From Clostridium thermarum (GTDB lineage Bacteria > Bacillota > Clostridia > Clostridiales > Clostridiaceae): a stretch of DNA of 64,000 nt. The DNA lies in NCBI RefSeq assembly GCF_006351925.1, contig NZ_CP040924.1:74501-138500 (forward strand). Direction: 5' to 3'. A program made the position numbers and the translations under genes. Under the pieces are notes generated by a model. It saw nothing but the letters and a program-made list of their open reading frames with translations, ran no database searches and was not told where the DNA came from. Position 1 is the stretch's first letter. Every line of letters starts with the position of its first letter. This document shows positions 27,248 through 37,900 of the stretch, piece by piece.

Positions 27248-28225
27248 ATGAACAAGCTATATGAGTGCCAAATTGAACATTTAAAGGATTATAGAGGCAT
27301 TGGTGAAGCACCGGAAGATTATGATGAATATTGGGAAAGAGCCAAGAGAGATTTAGAAAAAGCTTCCTTGGATTATGAACTGGTAAATAGCGACTTTGTT
27401 GCCCGAAGCTGTGAAGCCTATGACTTGTATTTTACAGGTGTAGGAGGAGCAAGAATTCACTGTCAATTTTTAAAGCCCAAAAATGTTAAAGGGAAAGCAC
27501 CAGCTATTGCAATGTTCCATGGATATTGGAGCAACTGCGGTGAATGGAGTGGAAAGTTACAGTACATTGCAGAAGGCTTCTGCGTTTTAGCAATGGATGT
27601 CAGGGGTCAGGGCGGTACAAGTATTGATAACGGTACTTACAAAGGTAATACTCAAAGTGGACATATTATCCGTGGGCTAGAAGGTGATAGTCCTGATGAT
27701 ATGTTTTATAGGAATGTATATTTAGATACTGCTCAATGCGTAAGAATTTTACAAAGTATGGAATTCGTCGACAAGAAGAATGTATTTGCAACCGGGGCTT
27801 CACAAGGTGGAGCATTAGCAATTGCGTGTGCATCATTAGTTGATGACTTAAAAGGTGCAGTGGCTATATATCCTTTTCTTTGTGACTTCAGAGGCATTTA
27901 TCAAAATAATTTTATCTGCCCTAGCTATGAAGAGATTACTTGGTATTTTAGACAACGAGATCCAAATCATTTAACAGAAGACTTTTTCTTTGAACGTTTA
28001 GGATATATAGATCTAAAAAATCGTACCAAAGACATCAAGTGTAATGTCTTATGGATGACAGCTTTGATGGATAAAGTGTGTCCTCCTTTTTCCCAGATGG
28101 CAGCCTATAACAATATTTCTTCGGAAAAGAATATTATATTTTTTCCTGAATATGAGCATGAGTACTTACTAAACTCGGGAGACATAATTTTAAAATATTT
28201 TATTGAAAGATTAGAAGCTGAATAA
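27248..28225 (+). CDS. Acetyl esterase of carbohydrate esterase family 7
   Basis: About 325 residues with an alpha/beta-hydrolase fold and no signal peptide. The catalytic triad is visible as Ser185 in GASQGG, Asp275 in ALMDKVCPP and His304 in YEHEYL. The MDVRGQGG motif and length match acetyl-xylan esterase/cephalosporin-C deacetylase enzymes, which deacetylate short oligosaccharides inside the cell. In this locus it should remove acetyl groups from imported glucomannan oligomers. The start at 27248 follows AGAGGGAG. A terminator-like hairpin lies at its stop. Confidence 0.87.
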   Translation: MNKLYECQIEHLKDYRGIGEAPEDYDEYWERAKRDLEKASLDYELVNSDFVARSCEAYDLYFTGVGGARIHCQFLKPKNVKGKAPAIAMFHGYWSNCGEWSGKLQYIAEGFCVLAMDVRGQGGTSIDNGTYKGNTQSGHIIRGLEGDSPDDMFYRNVYLDTAQCVRILQSMEFVDKKNVFATGASQGGALAIACASLVDDLKGAVAIYPFLCDFRGIYQNNFICPSYEEITWYFRQRDPNHLTEDFFFERLGYIDLKNRTKDIKCNVLWMTALMDKVCPPFSQMAAYNNISSEKNIIFFPEYEHEYLLNSGDIILKYFIERLEAE

Positions 28226-28250
28226 AAGCGCACCATTATGTGCGCTTTTT
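28224..28250 (+). terminator. Intra-operon hairpin after the CE7 esterase gene
   Basis: AAAAGCGCAC and GTGCGCTTTT form a 10-bp stem around CATTAT, ending in T residues. It splits the long operon, so the genes from 28276 on are read through or have their own weak promoter. Confidence 0.7.
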
Positions 28251-28275
28251 CTAAAATAAAGGAGGCGTGAGCAAA

Positions 28276-29454
28276 GTGAAAATAGCTTCATTATATAAAG
28301 AAACAAAGGATGAGTTGTTAAAACATATTATGCCTTTTTGGAATGGGCTAAAGGACCCATTGGGAGGCTTCTATGGATATATGGATTATAATTTGGCAGT
28401 TGATAAAAAGGCGATAAAGGGTGTTATACTAAACAGCCGTATTCTGTGGTTTTATTCAAATGTTCATCTAACCTGCAAAAATGAAGGAGCTTTAGCTTAT
28501 GCAAAGCATGCCTATGAATTTTTAAAGAATTATTGTGTTGATAAAGAAATGGGGGGCGTATACTGGTCCCTAAACCATGATGGAACACCTTTTGACGATA
28601 TGAAACATACTTACAATATTGCTTTTGCCATATATGGCTTGACCTCTTTCTATGATGCTACAAAAGATGAGGAGGCCCTTAGGTTAGCCTATGAACTATT
28701 TGAAGTTATAGAGACAAAATGCAGGGATGAATATGGATATACAGAAGCTTTCGACAGAAAGTGGAATTTAATAGATAATGAACAGCTTTCCGAAGACGGA
28801 TACCATGCGGATAAGACCATGAATACCTTGCTCCATATTATAGAAGCATATACGGAGCTTTACCGCGTGGATAAAAATGAAAGAGTAAGAGAAAAGCTGA
28901 AAGAGGCTGTGCTTACTTGCAAAAACAAAGTTTATAATGCAGATACAAAAATTTTAGGAGTGTTTTTTGATACTAAGATGAATTCAATAGCTGATATATA
29001 CTCCTATGGACATGACATTGAGGCTAGCTGGCTTATAGATAGAGCTTGTGAGGTATTAGCTGATGATAAGCTCACAAAGGAGATAGCACCAATGACTGCT
29101 GAAATTGTAGATATGGTGCTGAAGACTGCTTATGATAAGGGTGCTATGAACAACCAGTATTGCCGTGGAAATATTGATAAGAACAGGGTATGGTGGGTAC
29201 AGGCAGAGAGTGTTGTGGGATTTCTAAATGCTTATGAAAAAACAAGAAATGAGGAGTATTTGCAAGTTGCTATAAATATATGGAATTACATTAAAAAGTA
29301 TCTTATAGATAAAAGAGAGGGGTCAGAATGGTTTTGGCTTTTAGACTACAGCAATAACCCTGTAGTAGGAAAACCTATTGTAGAGCCTTGGAAGTGCCCT
29401 TATCACAATGGAAGAATGTGTATGGAGGTAATTAAAAGATATGAAAAGCTTTGA
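28276..29454 (+). CDS. Cellobiose 2-epimerase-type enzyme (AGE family)
   Basis: About 392 residues forming an (alpha/alpha)6 barrel of the N-acylglucosamine 2-epimerase family. Catalytic histidines are expected in [11 protein letters not shown] and CPYHNGRMC, and the motif [13 protein letters not shown] is conserved in cellobiose epimerases. It should turn the reducing-end mannose of mannobiose into glucose, giving mannosylglucose for the phosphorylase encoded next. A GTG at 28267 lies one base from GGAGG, so I prefer the GTG at 28276; both are possible. It overlaps the GH130_1 gene by 14 bases, which fits joint function. Confidence 0.87.
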   Translation: MKIASLYKETKDELLKHIMPFWNGLKDPLGGFYGYMDYNLAVDKKAIKGVILNSRILWFYSNVHLTCKNEGALAYAKHAYEFLKNYCVDKEMGGVYWSLNHDGTPFDDMKHTYNIAFAIYGLTSFYDATKDEEALRLAYELFEVIETKCRDEYGYTEAFDRKWNLIDNEQLSEDGYHADKTMNTLLHIIEAYTELYRVDKNERVREKLKEAVLTCKNKVYNADTKILGVFFDTKMNSIADIYSYGHDIEASWLIDRACEVLADDKLTKEIAPMTAEIVDMVLKTAYDKGAMNNQYCRGNIDKNRVWWVQAESVVGFLNAYEKTRNEEYLQVAINIWNYIKKYLIDKREGSEWFWLLDYSNNPVVGKPIVEPWKCPYHNGRMCMEVIKRYEKL

Positions 29455-30631
29455 TGAATTAGTTAGACAAGAACAAGAAAAGTATGAGGCCTTAATAACA
29501 AGGAAAAATGAAAAAGCAGAGCGATACAATGGCATATACGACAGATATAAATATCCTGTTTTAACTCGGGATCATGCTCCTTTAATCTGGAGATATGACT
29601 TTAACCCTGAGACAAATCCCTACTTTATGGAGCGTCTGGGCATTAATGCTGTAATGAACTCCGGGGCTATAGAACTAGATGGAAAGTTCTATCTTGTTGC
29701 CAGGGTTGAAGGAAACGATAGAAAGTCATTCTTTGCTGTAGCGGAGAGTGATAATGGAATTGATAACTTTAGATTCTGGGATTATCCTGTAGTACTTCCA
29801 GATACATGTCCTGAGGAAACAAATGTGTATGATATGCGCTTAACCAAGCATGAAGATGGATATATATATGGAGTATTTTGCTCAGAAAGCAAGGATAAGT
29901 CCAATCCTGACTTGTCTGCAGCTACTGCTCAGGCTGGTATTGTGAGAACTAAGGATCTAAAGACCTGGGATAGACTTCCTAACTTAAAGACAAAATCCCC
30001 TCAACAGAGAAATGTAGTGCTTCATCCGGAGTTTGTAGATGGTAAGTATGCCTTCTATACCAGACCACAGGATGATTTTATTCAAACCGGATCCGGTGGT
30101 GGCATATGCTTTGGACTTTGCGATGATATAAATAATCCGGTGATTACGACGGATGAAGTGGTTATAAGTCCTAGAATTTACCATACCATTACAGAGGTTA
30201 AAAATGGAGCGGGAGCGGTTCCAATCAAAACACCGAAGGGATGGATTCATATTGCCCATGGTGTTAGAAATACTGCTGCAGGCCTGCGTTATGTAATCTA
30301 TGTTTTTGCCACAGACTTAAAGGATCCTTCAAAGTTAATTGCAAGTCCATCCGGTGTATTTATTGCACCCCTTGGAGAAGAGAGAGTTGGGGACGTGTCA
30401 AATGTTGTATTTACAAATGGTGCAATTGCAAGAGAAAATGGCGATGTTTACATCTATTATGCATCTTCTGATACTAGAGTCCATGTGGCTACAACTACAA
30501 TAGATATGTTAATTGATTATACTTTTAACACTCCATCAGATCCTCTCAGATCTACTGACTGTGTAAAACAGAGATGTGAGTTAATTACAAGAAATTTAGA
30601 ATACTTAAGAAAAAATAAAGAAGAGGTATAG
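29441..30631 (+). CDS. GH130 4-O-beta-mannosyl-glucose phosphorylase (GH130_1-like)
   Basis: The 396-residue cytoplasmic enzyme phosphorolyses mannosylglucose to mannose-1-phosphate and glucose. The catalytic acid Asp131 lies in [14 protein letters not shown], the same number as in the characterised Bacteroides enzyme. The N-terminal extension of about 35 residues and the SGGGICFG and IYHTITE segments fit subfamily 1. Its gene overlaps the epimerase gene that makes its substrate. Length is normal (about 390). Confidence 0.9.
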   Translation: MKSFDELVRQEQEKYEALITRKNEKAERYNGIYDRYKYPVLTRDHAPLIWRYDFNPETNPYFMERLGINAVMNSGAIELDGKFYLVARVEGNDRKSFFAVAESDNGIDNFRFWDYPVVLPDTCPEETNVYDMRLTKHEDGYIYGVFCSESKDKSNPDLSAATAQAGIVRTKDLKTWDRLPNLKTKSPQQRNVVLHPEFVDGKYAFYTRPQDDFIQTGSGGGICFGLCDDINNPVITTDEVVISPRIYHTITEVKNGAGAVPIKTPKGWIHIAHGVRNTAAGLRYVIYVFATDLKDPSKLIASPSGVFIAPLGEERVGDVSNVVFTNGAIARENGDVYIYYASSDTRVHVATTTIDMLIDYTFNTPSDPLRSTDCVKQRCELITRNLEYLRKNKEEV

Positions 30632-30632
30632 T

Positions 30633-31565
30633 ATGGAATATGTAAAAGGTTTTACATTTGGATTTATGACCGGTGCAGGCAAATATGCAGATGAAGCGTC
30701 AAAACGATCCTTAAAATTAATGAAGGAAAAAACAGCATCAGATACAGTAATATTAGCATTAAGTGCTCTTCAAGATACTGCTCACTCGGAGTATGTAGAT
30801 TATAAAGGCAGCCATATGCCTACGGATGATGAAGTACGTGGAATCATTAGCTATGCACAAGAATTGGGGCTAAGAGTATTTTTAAAACCTCTTGTGAACT
30901 GTAAAAATGGTGTATGGAGGGCACATATAAATTTCTTTGATGTGGACGTTCCCTGTGAACCAAAATGGAGTAATTGGTTTGAAAGCTATACAGACTATCA
31001 GCTTCATTATGCTGAAATTGCAGAGGAAACGGGCTGTGAAATGCTCATTATAGGCTGTGAGATGGTACAGGCACAAAGGAAGTCTGATTATTGGAGGGGA
31101 TTGATAAAAAAGGTCCGTGAAAAATACAGAGGTTTGATTTCTTATAATACTGATAAGTACCAGGAAGAACATGTTGACTGGTGGGATGCAGTAGATGTAA
31201 TATCCTCCAGCGGCTATTATCCAATAAATGATTGGGATAAGCAGTTGCAGAGGATAAAGAAAGCTATAGAGCCGTATAACAAGCCTTTCTTTTTTGCAGA
31301 AAGCGGATGTCCAAGCAGAACCGGATCTTCCATGATACCTAATGACTGGACTCTAATAGGTGCTGTAAACTTAAAAGAGCAGGAAAACTACTATAAGACT
31401 ATGTTTGAAAGATTGACTGAAGAAAACTGGATAAGAGGTTTTGGGCTTTGGGACTGGCCTTCTCACTTATATGAGGAGAAGGATGGGGCTAGTGATAATG
31501 GTTATGCAGTTTACGGAAAGCCGGCCTGTGAAGTAATTTATAGCTTTTATTCCTCAATAAAGTAG
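30633..31565 (+). CDS. GH113 beta-mannan-active glycoside hydrolase
   Basis: The 310-residue TIM-barrel enzyme has no signal peptide. The proposed acid/base is Glu143 in IIGCEM and the nucleophile Glu223 in FFAESGCPS; the 80-residue spacing matches the Alicyclobacillus GH113 mannanase. Conserved features VFLKPLV, WRAHINF and FGLWDWPS are also present. The cytoplasmic location implies that it trims imported oligomers; a Roseburia homologue acts as an exo-enzyme releasing reducing-end mannose. It starts one base after the GH130_1 stop. Exo or endo mode cannot be read from sequence. Confidence 0.85.
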   Translation: MEYVKGFTFGFMTGAGKYADEASKRSLKLMKEKTASDTVILALSALQDTAHSEYVDYKGSHMPTDDEVRGIISYAQELGLRVFLKPLVNCKNGVWRAHINFFDVDVPCEPKWSNWFESYTDYQLHYAEIAEETGCEMLIIGCEMVQAQRKSDYWRGLIKKVREKYRGLISYNTDKYQEEHVDWWDAVDVISSSGYYPINDWDKQLQRIKKAIEPYNKPFFFAESGCPSRTGSSMIPNDWTLIGAVNLKEQENYYKTMFERLTEENWIRGFGLWDWPSHLYEEKDGASDNGYAVYGKPACEVIYSFYSSIK

Positions 31566-31580
31566 TCAGGATGTGGCCAT

Positions 31581-32234
31581 ATGCTTATTCAAGAAAACTC
31601 TAAACTGGTGATGATCGGTGATTCTATTACCGATGCAGGAAGAAATTATAATGTGGGTGAAGGTTGGCAAGATTCCTTTGGATATGGATATGTAAATTTA
31701 GTTAATGGAATGATACTGTCAACTTATCCTGAGAAGAAGATCAGAATAGTTAATAAAGGCATAAGTGGCAATACTATACGGGATTTAAAGGCACGTTGGA
31801 AAGAGGATGTTTTAGATTTAAAACCGGATTGGCTTAGTATAATGATAGGTATAAACGATGTATGGAGGCACTATAATACACCACTTATATTGGAAAACCG
31901 GGTTGGTGAAGATGAGTTTAGAGAAAACTATGAAGAGATAGTTTCTTCTATAAGGCCTCAACTAAAAGGATTAGTTATAATGAGTCCCTATATTATTGAA
32001 CCCAATAAATCAGATGTAATGAGAGCACATATTGACCGCTATGGTCAAATAGCTAAGGAAGTTGCAGACAAGAACGGCGCGATTTTTGTAGATACCCAGA
32101 AGGGCTTTGATGACTTTTGCAAGGTCTACTATTCTGCAGCTTTAAGCTTGGATAGAATCCATCCAAATACAACAGGTCATATGATAATTGCAAAAGCTTT
32201 TTTAAGTGCGGTAGAATTTAACTGGAATAAATAG
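31581..32234 (+). CDS. SGNH acetyl esterase, Axe2-like
   Basis: The 217-residue SGNH/GDSL hydrolase has the nucleophile Ser15 in MIGDSITDAG, the oxyanion Gly and Asn in NKGISGNT and GINDVW, and Asp191/His194 in LDRIHP. These positions equal those of the Geobacillus intracellular acetyl-xylan esterase Axe2 (Ser15, Asp191, His194). It has no signal peptide. With the CE7 enzyme it gives the locus two unrelated deacetylases, probably for different acetyl positions on mannosyl or glucosyl units. Confidence 0.88.
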   Translation: MLIQENSKLVMIGDSITDAGRNYNVGEGWQDSFGYGYVNLVNGMILSTYPEKKIRIVNKGISGNTIRDLKARWKEDVLDLKPDWLSIMIGINDVWRHYNTPLILENRVGEDEFRENYEEIVSSIRPQLKGLVIMSPYIIEPNKSDVMRAHIDRYGQIAKEVADKNGAIFVDTQKGFDDFCKVYYSAALSLDRIHPNTTGHMIIAKAFLSAVEFNWNK

Positions 32235-32269
32235 CAAGGGTTCTTGCATGAAGGAGATGAGAGAGAACT

Positions 32270-34459
32270 ATGGGAATTAGTTATAGTGAAAAGTCAAGGT
32301 CATTTAAGCTTGATGCAAAAGACACTAGTTACATTATCGCAGTAGTGGATGAAGAGAACTTTTTGGGACACGTCTATTTCGGGGAAAGGATTCCTGATGA
32401 AGATGTAAATTACTTGATGAGGTTGGAAGAGCCACCTTTTGTGCCATCCAAGAATAACAGGGACAGAATGTCTTTCTTAGACAGCTTTCCGACAGAGTAC
32501 CCTACCTTTGGCTTAGGAGATTTTAGAGAATCCTGTCTTAAGGTAAACACAAAGTCAGGGATGACGGCTATAGGAATTAATTATGTCTCCCACAAGATTT
32601 ATAAGGGAAAGCCAAAGTTGCAAGGTTTGCCCGCAACTTTTGGCAGCGAAGAGGAGTGTACAACTTTAGAGATAACTTGCGTGGACAAACACTTGAAGCT
32701 GGAAGTTGTACTTATTTACACAGTATTTGAAAACTTGGATGCTATTACAAGAAGCGTCAGAATAAAGAATAACTCTGATGAAGATATACAGCTCACAAGA
32801 GTTTTATCAGCCTGTGTAGATTTTGACAGGATGGATATGGATGTTCTTACCCTTCACGGATCTTGGGCTAGAGAACGCCACCTTAACCGCAGGAGTGTGA
32901 CATATGGTAAGCAGGCTATAGGCTCTACAAGGGGAGAATCCAGCCATCAGATGAACCCCTTCCTGGCAGTAATGGACAAAACTTCTACTGAGGATGACGG
33001 CGAGGTATACGGCTTTAACTTTGTGTATTCGGGAAATTTCCTGGCCCAGGCAGAAGGATGCCAATTTGACACAACCCGTGTGGTAATGGGAATAAATCCG
33101 GAGGACTTTGCCTGGAGGCTTCAGCCCGGGGAGGAATTTACAGCCCCGGAGGTTGTCATGGTATATTCCAATGAAGGTATAGGCAAGATGTCAAGGACCT
33201 TCCACGACTTGTACAGAAATCACCTTATCCGGGGAGAATACAAGGATAAAAAGAGACCTATACTTATCAACAATTGGGAGGCAACCTACTTTGATTTCAA
33301 CACCGAAAAGCTCCTAGACATTGCCAGAGAGGCCTCTAAGCTGGGTATAGAAATGCTGGTTATGGACGACGGCTGGTTTGGCAACAGAAACAGTGACAAC
33401 TGTGCTTTAGGAGACTGGGTAGTTAACGAGGAAAAGATTAAGGGTGGACTAAAATACCTTGTGGATGAAGTAAATAAGCTGGGTATGAAATTTGGAATCT
33501 GGTTTGAGCCAGAAATGATCTCGCCTGGCTCAGATTTATATAGGGCACATCCTGATTGGTGTATACATATTGAAGGAAGAGTAGGAACACTATGCCGCAA
33601 TCAATATGTACTTGACCTGTCCAGGAAAGAAGTTAGAGATTATATATATGAAAGCCTTAGAGAAATACTCCTCAGCGCAAACATTGAGTATGTAAAGTGG
33701 GATATGAACCGTCAGTTGAGTGATGTGGGAAACAATATTTTACCAGCAGGGTGCCAGAGGGAGATTTGGCATAGATATGTTTTGGGTGTATACGAGTTAA
33801 TGGATAGACTAACTTCTGAGTTTCCACATATATTATTAGAAAACTGTTCCGGCGGAGGAGCTAGATTTGACCCTGGTATGTTATATTATAGTCCTCAAAT
33901 TTGGGCTTCTGATGACACAGATGCCATTGAGAGATTGAAGATTCAACATGGCACTTCCATGGTGTATCCGGTATCAGCTATTGGATCACATGTAAGTGAT
34001 TGTCCAAATCATACTGTAGGAAGAGTGACGCCTTTTGAAACTAGGGGCCTAGTTGCCCTTTCAGGAACCTTTGGCTATGAACTGGATGTTACAAGAATTT
34101 CGCAAGAGGACAGAGATGTGATACCAAAACAAATTGAAATGTATCATAAATACAATGATTTAATTCGTAAAGGAGACCTATACCGCATAGGGAATATTTT
34201 TGAAAAACCTCAATTTGACTGCGTTGAGTATGTTGCCAAAGATAAAAGCGAAGTTCTTGTAGTATATATTCAAGTTTTAAGTAGACCTAATTATCACAGT
34301 AGAAGAATTCGGTTAAAGGGCCTTCAGAAAGATGCTTATTATAGGAATGAAGAAACAAATGAAGTGTATTCTGGGGCTGCTTTAATGAATGCAGGTATTC
34401 TGATAAAGGGACTATGGGGAGATTTTACAGGTAAATTATATCACTATATACGTGTATAG
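32270..34459 (+). CDS. GH36 alpha-galactosidase
   Basis: The 729-residue enzyme has the N-terminal beta-sandwich (1-320), catalytic barrel (about 325-650) and C-terminal beta domain of GH36. The nucleophile is Asp478 in VKWDMNRQ and the acid/base Asp548 in WASDDTDAIERL, the same numbers as in the Geobacillus AgaA-type enzymes. ENCSGGGARFDPG is also conserved. It has no signal peptide. It should remove alpha-1,6-galactose side chains from imported galactomannan oligomers. AAGGAGA precedes the start, and a strong terminator overlaps the stop. Confidence 0.95.
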   Translation: MGISYSEKSRSFKLDAKDTSYIIAVVDEENFLGHVYFGERIPDEDVNYLMRLEEPPFVPSKNNRDRMSFLDSFPTEYPTFGLGDFRESCLKVNTKSGMTAIGINYVSHKIYKGKPKLQGLPATFGSEEECTTLEITCVDKHLKLEVVLIYTVFENLDAITRSVRIKNNSDEDIQLTRVLSACVDFDRMDMDVLTLHGSWARERHLNRRSVTYGKQAIGSTRGESSHQMNPFLAVMDKTSTEDDGEVYGFNFVYSGNFLAQAEGCQFDTTRVVMGINPEDFAWRLQPGEEFTAPEVVMVYSNEGIGKMSRTFHDLYRNHLIRGEYKDKKRPILINNWEATYFDFNTEKLLDIAREASKLGIEMLVMDDGWFGNRNSDNCALGDWVVNEEKIKGGLKYLVDEVNKLGMKFGIWFEPEMISPGSDLYRAHPDWCIHIEGRVGTLCRNQYVLDLSRKEVRDYIYESLREILLSANIEYVKWDMNRQLSDVGNNILPAGCQREIWHRYVLGVYELMDRLTSEFPHILLENCSGGGARFDPGMLYYSPQIWASDDTDAIERLKIQHGTSMVYPVSAIGSHVSDCPNHTVGRVTPFETRGLVALSGTFGYELDVTRISQEDRDVIPKQIEMYHKYNDLIRKGDLYRIGNIFEKPQFDCVEYVAKDKSEVLVVYIQVLSRPNYHSRRIRLKGLQKDAYYRNEETNEVYSGAALMNAGILIKGLWGDFTGKLYHYIRV

Positions 34460-34494
34460 AAGTGAAGTGGCATGCCACCTCACTTCTTTTTTTA
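34458..34494 (+). terminator. Terminator of the mannan importer/enzyme operon
   Basis: AGAAGTGAAGTGGCA and TGCCACCTCACTTCT form a 15-bp stem with one mismatch, followed by seven T residues. Confidence 0.88.
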
Positions 34495-34706
34495 AAACTA
34501 ACATCTAACATAAATTACCTTAACGATAACTTAGTGCTACTTAAGTTGTATTGATAAAAATTTGTCCAGATATTCTGTTTTTATACTATTTTATACACTA
34601 TACAATAAAAAAAGTGACTAACCATTTTGTTATTACAGTAGATTATATGAGGATATTTATAGGAATGTTCTATACATTTTTGTTTACAACACTTAAAGGT
34701 TATATA

Positions 34707-34804
34707 TTTATTTAGGTTAAATATATAATATTTAAGTAATATTTTACGTTAATCTATATACTTTATTTAAGTTAAATGTTATAATCTATTTGAAAACGTT
34801 TTTT
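34707..34804 (+). promoter_or_regulatory. GH26 promoter region with duplicated unit and cre-like operator
   Basis: TTTATTTAGGTTAAAT (34707-34722) and TTTATTTAAGTTAAAT (34762-34777) are near-identical and each is followed within a few bases by TATAAT (34724-34729 and 34780-34785). The second -10 element is followed by TTGAAAACGTTTTTT (34790-34804), a cre-like box placed at the expected start point. AACGATAACTTA at 34522-34533 recurs upstream of the importer (22972-22983). The 459-base gap holds no gene. Confidence 0.55.
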
Positions 34805-34918
34805 AAATTATCCATGTATAGTGAGATAGTGGAGGTGATGGTAATATAAGCTTAATCATTTCTGTAGATTTCGTAAATCTGTAGACTTAAAACAACATTT
34901 TGGAAAGGAGTGCATTGT

Positions 34919-37900
34919 ATGAAACAAAGAAAAAGCAAAAGCCTAATTTCTATGGTTGTAGCTTTTGCAATGTCCCTAACTACTGTGCCGGCATCAATAG
35001 TACAAGCTAGTTCTCAGGATACAGATGCAACTGTCATTTACAGCAACGATTTTGAGGACTCTTCAAAACTACCATCAGGGTTTAATGCTGCTGAGAATGT
35101 AAACGGTAGCAAAGCCTTGGATGTAGACGTTGCTGCTGATCCAAGTTCTCAATGGGATGAGTTGGCAGAAATTAAGTTAGTCCTAAGCCCTAAGTATTCT
35201 CAAGCCATAAATCTTGGCGCTAAGTTAAAGATGGACTTGCTTTTGCCTGAGGAAGCTACTTTTGATGGAGGCTTCAAGGTGGCTGGCGTTCTTCAAACTG
35301 CTGGTTGGGATTGGAATCAAAATGATGTTGGGCCTATTGCAGTATCGGATTTTACAAAAGTTGAAGGTTATAATTTAGCAACTGTTGAAGTGCCTTTCAA
35401 AACAATTAATAACAATACAGAACTAAATCAAATTACAATAAAGATAGTAGGCTATGAGTGCAATTACAAAGGAAAAGTTTATTTGGATAATGTTAGTTTA
35501 ATAGATGGGACATCAGATCCATCTACAGGCGGCGAAGAAGTTATTTTTATAAATGATTTCGAAGATGCATCAAACTTGCCCTTTAATAAGGACGAAAATG
35601 ATCTTGTAGATGTTGTAACAGGTAAGGCAGTACGCTATGCTGTTGAATTTAGTCCGGATAACGGATGGGATCAAACAAGCTGGGATAAAGAAAATATAGA
35701 GATGCCCGCTGATGTTGCAGGACCAGTAGAATCGGACACAGTGCTAAAAGCAGATCTAATATTACCTAAAACTGCTAGTTTTAGTGGTACAATAACCGTT
35801 AAAGGTGTTGTAAAAGTAGGTGACAAATGGTCTTGGACAGAAGTCGGCAGTTTAGTACAGGTAAAACTTGATGATTTTACTGAATCAGGTGACTATTTGG
35901 TTAAAACCTTTGAATTTATTTTTAGCAATCAAATTTCAAATATAAAGTCTATTGTGTTCCAAGTTGTAGGGAATAACAGTGATTACAAGGGAGACATTTA
36001 TTTAGATAATGTAAAGCTTACAATGGTTATCGGTGCTACAGATAAGTATGTAACTAAGATAGAAGTACCTGTTGCCCAAACAAAGCTTGATCCAAGTAAA
36101 TTAAATATTCCTGACAGTGTAAAGTTGGTAGATGAAAAGGCTATAGATGAGATTGCTTCATTATATGCTTATTTGCTTGGTGTTGGTGCTTCAGACTATG
36201 TAATATATGGACATCAGAATGATACTCATCATAAGGCTGTACTTAAAGACGGCGGCAGTAATTCCGATACAAAAGATGTTACAGGCTCCATTGCAGGAAT
36301 TGTAGCTATAGACACTCTATCCCTTACAGGTGCTGAATTACATCTAGAGGATGGCGATGATAGAGATTTCGTTACAGCTGCAGCAGACCTTTTGGCAGCA
36401 GCGGCCGAGGAAGGGGCAATAATAAGCCTATCAGCTCATATGCCTAACTTTGAAATTGTTAAGAATAAAGGTAAGCAAGCTGATGGTACATGGGACTTCT
36501 CAGGCTATACTCCTGGAGTAACTAACGGCAACATAGTTACTCGAATAATGCCTGAGGGAGATTTAAACGAAGTATTTTTAGCTTATCTTGATTTGATTGC
36601 TGACCTTGGTAATCAACTGGAGGAGAAGGGGATTCCTGTGCTCTTCAGACCTTTCCATGAAAACAGTGGAAGCTGGTTCTGGTGGGGAGCTGCTCACTGT
36701 GATCAAGCAGCATTTAAGAACTTATGGAGATATACTGTAGAATACTTACGTGATGTTAAAGATGTTCATAACTTCCTTTATGTATATTCGCCAAATGGGC
36801 CAATACCAACTGAAGAGTACTATTTAGAACGCTATCCAGGTGATGACTATGTTGATGTAATGGCTTTTGACTACTATAATAACGATCCTGATGTTAATGA
36901 TTCCTTTATAGAAAACCTAAAAGATATCATTACTGTAGTAGAGGGTTTAGCTAAGAAGCATAATAAGCTTACAGCGGTATCCGAGACAGGAATGATTCCT
37001 TTTAAAGTAACAGATAATAAAGTACCTGATTGGTTTAGCAAAGTGCTAGAAGTATGTTCTACTACAAATATGGCTTACTACCTAACTTGGGCAAACTTTG
37101 ATGAATCTAACATGTTTCAACCTTACATGGTGGACGAAACAAGAGGGCATGAAATGGTTGACGAGTTCGTCAAGTTCTACAATGATGAAAGATCAGTATT
37201 TGCCGATGGTATAGGTGATTATAGCAGCATAAGAGTAACAAAGCTTCCAGCTGATGTGACAGGTTTTATCACTGCTCCACATTCAGGATACCGTTTACTT
37301 GAAGCTACAACAATTAAGGCAAGTGTATTGAATACTGACAAAGCGGTTAACTTTGTATTGAAGGATGGTAAAGGTAATGAACTTAAGGTTTTAGAAGCAG
37401 TAGGCAACGGTATTGTATATACTTCCGACTTAACAAAGGATATATTAACTAATATAGAGCCAAATTATGGGTCCATCGAACTGGTTATTGATGGAAAAGT
37501 ATATGATAAAATAAGGGTATTCTTTAATCTACCTGAAGAACCGGTTAACCCTGCTGTAGTAGATACTTTCGAATCCTATTATGGAAACGATGAAATGATA
37601 GCAATTAAATGGGCAACTAATGCTGCTGCCGGATGCAGTGTAAAACCTATGAATACAGATAAGGCCGGTACTTATAACAATGGAGACTATGGTCTTGCCT
37701 TTAAATACAAAATATCAACAGAAAAGTCATCTGAAGGCTGGGCTGGTATTACAAAGTCATTGCCGGTAGGTACAGATTGGTCAGAATTTGACGCTTATCA
37801 ACTTTGGATTAAACCTGACGGAAATGCACAAAAGTTAGTAATTCAAATAACCTCTAACGGTGAAGATTTTGAAGTTCATCTTCCTGAATTTGCTGCAACC

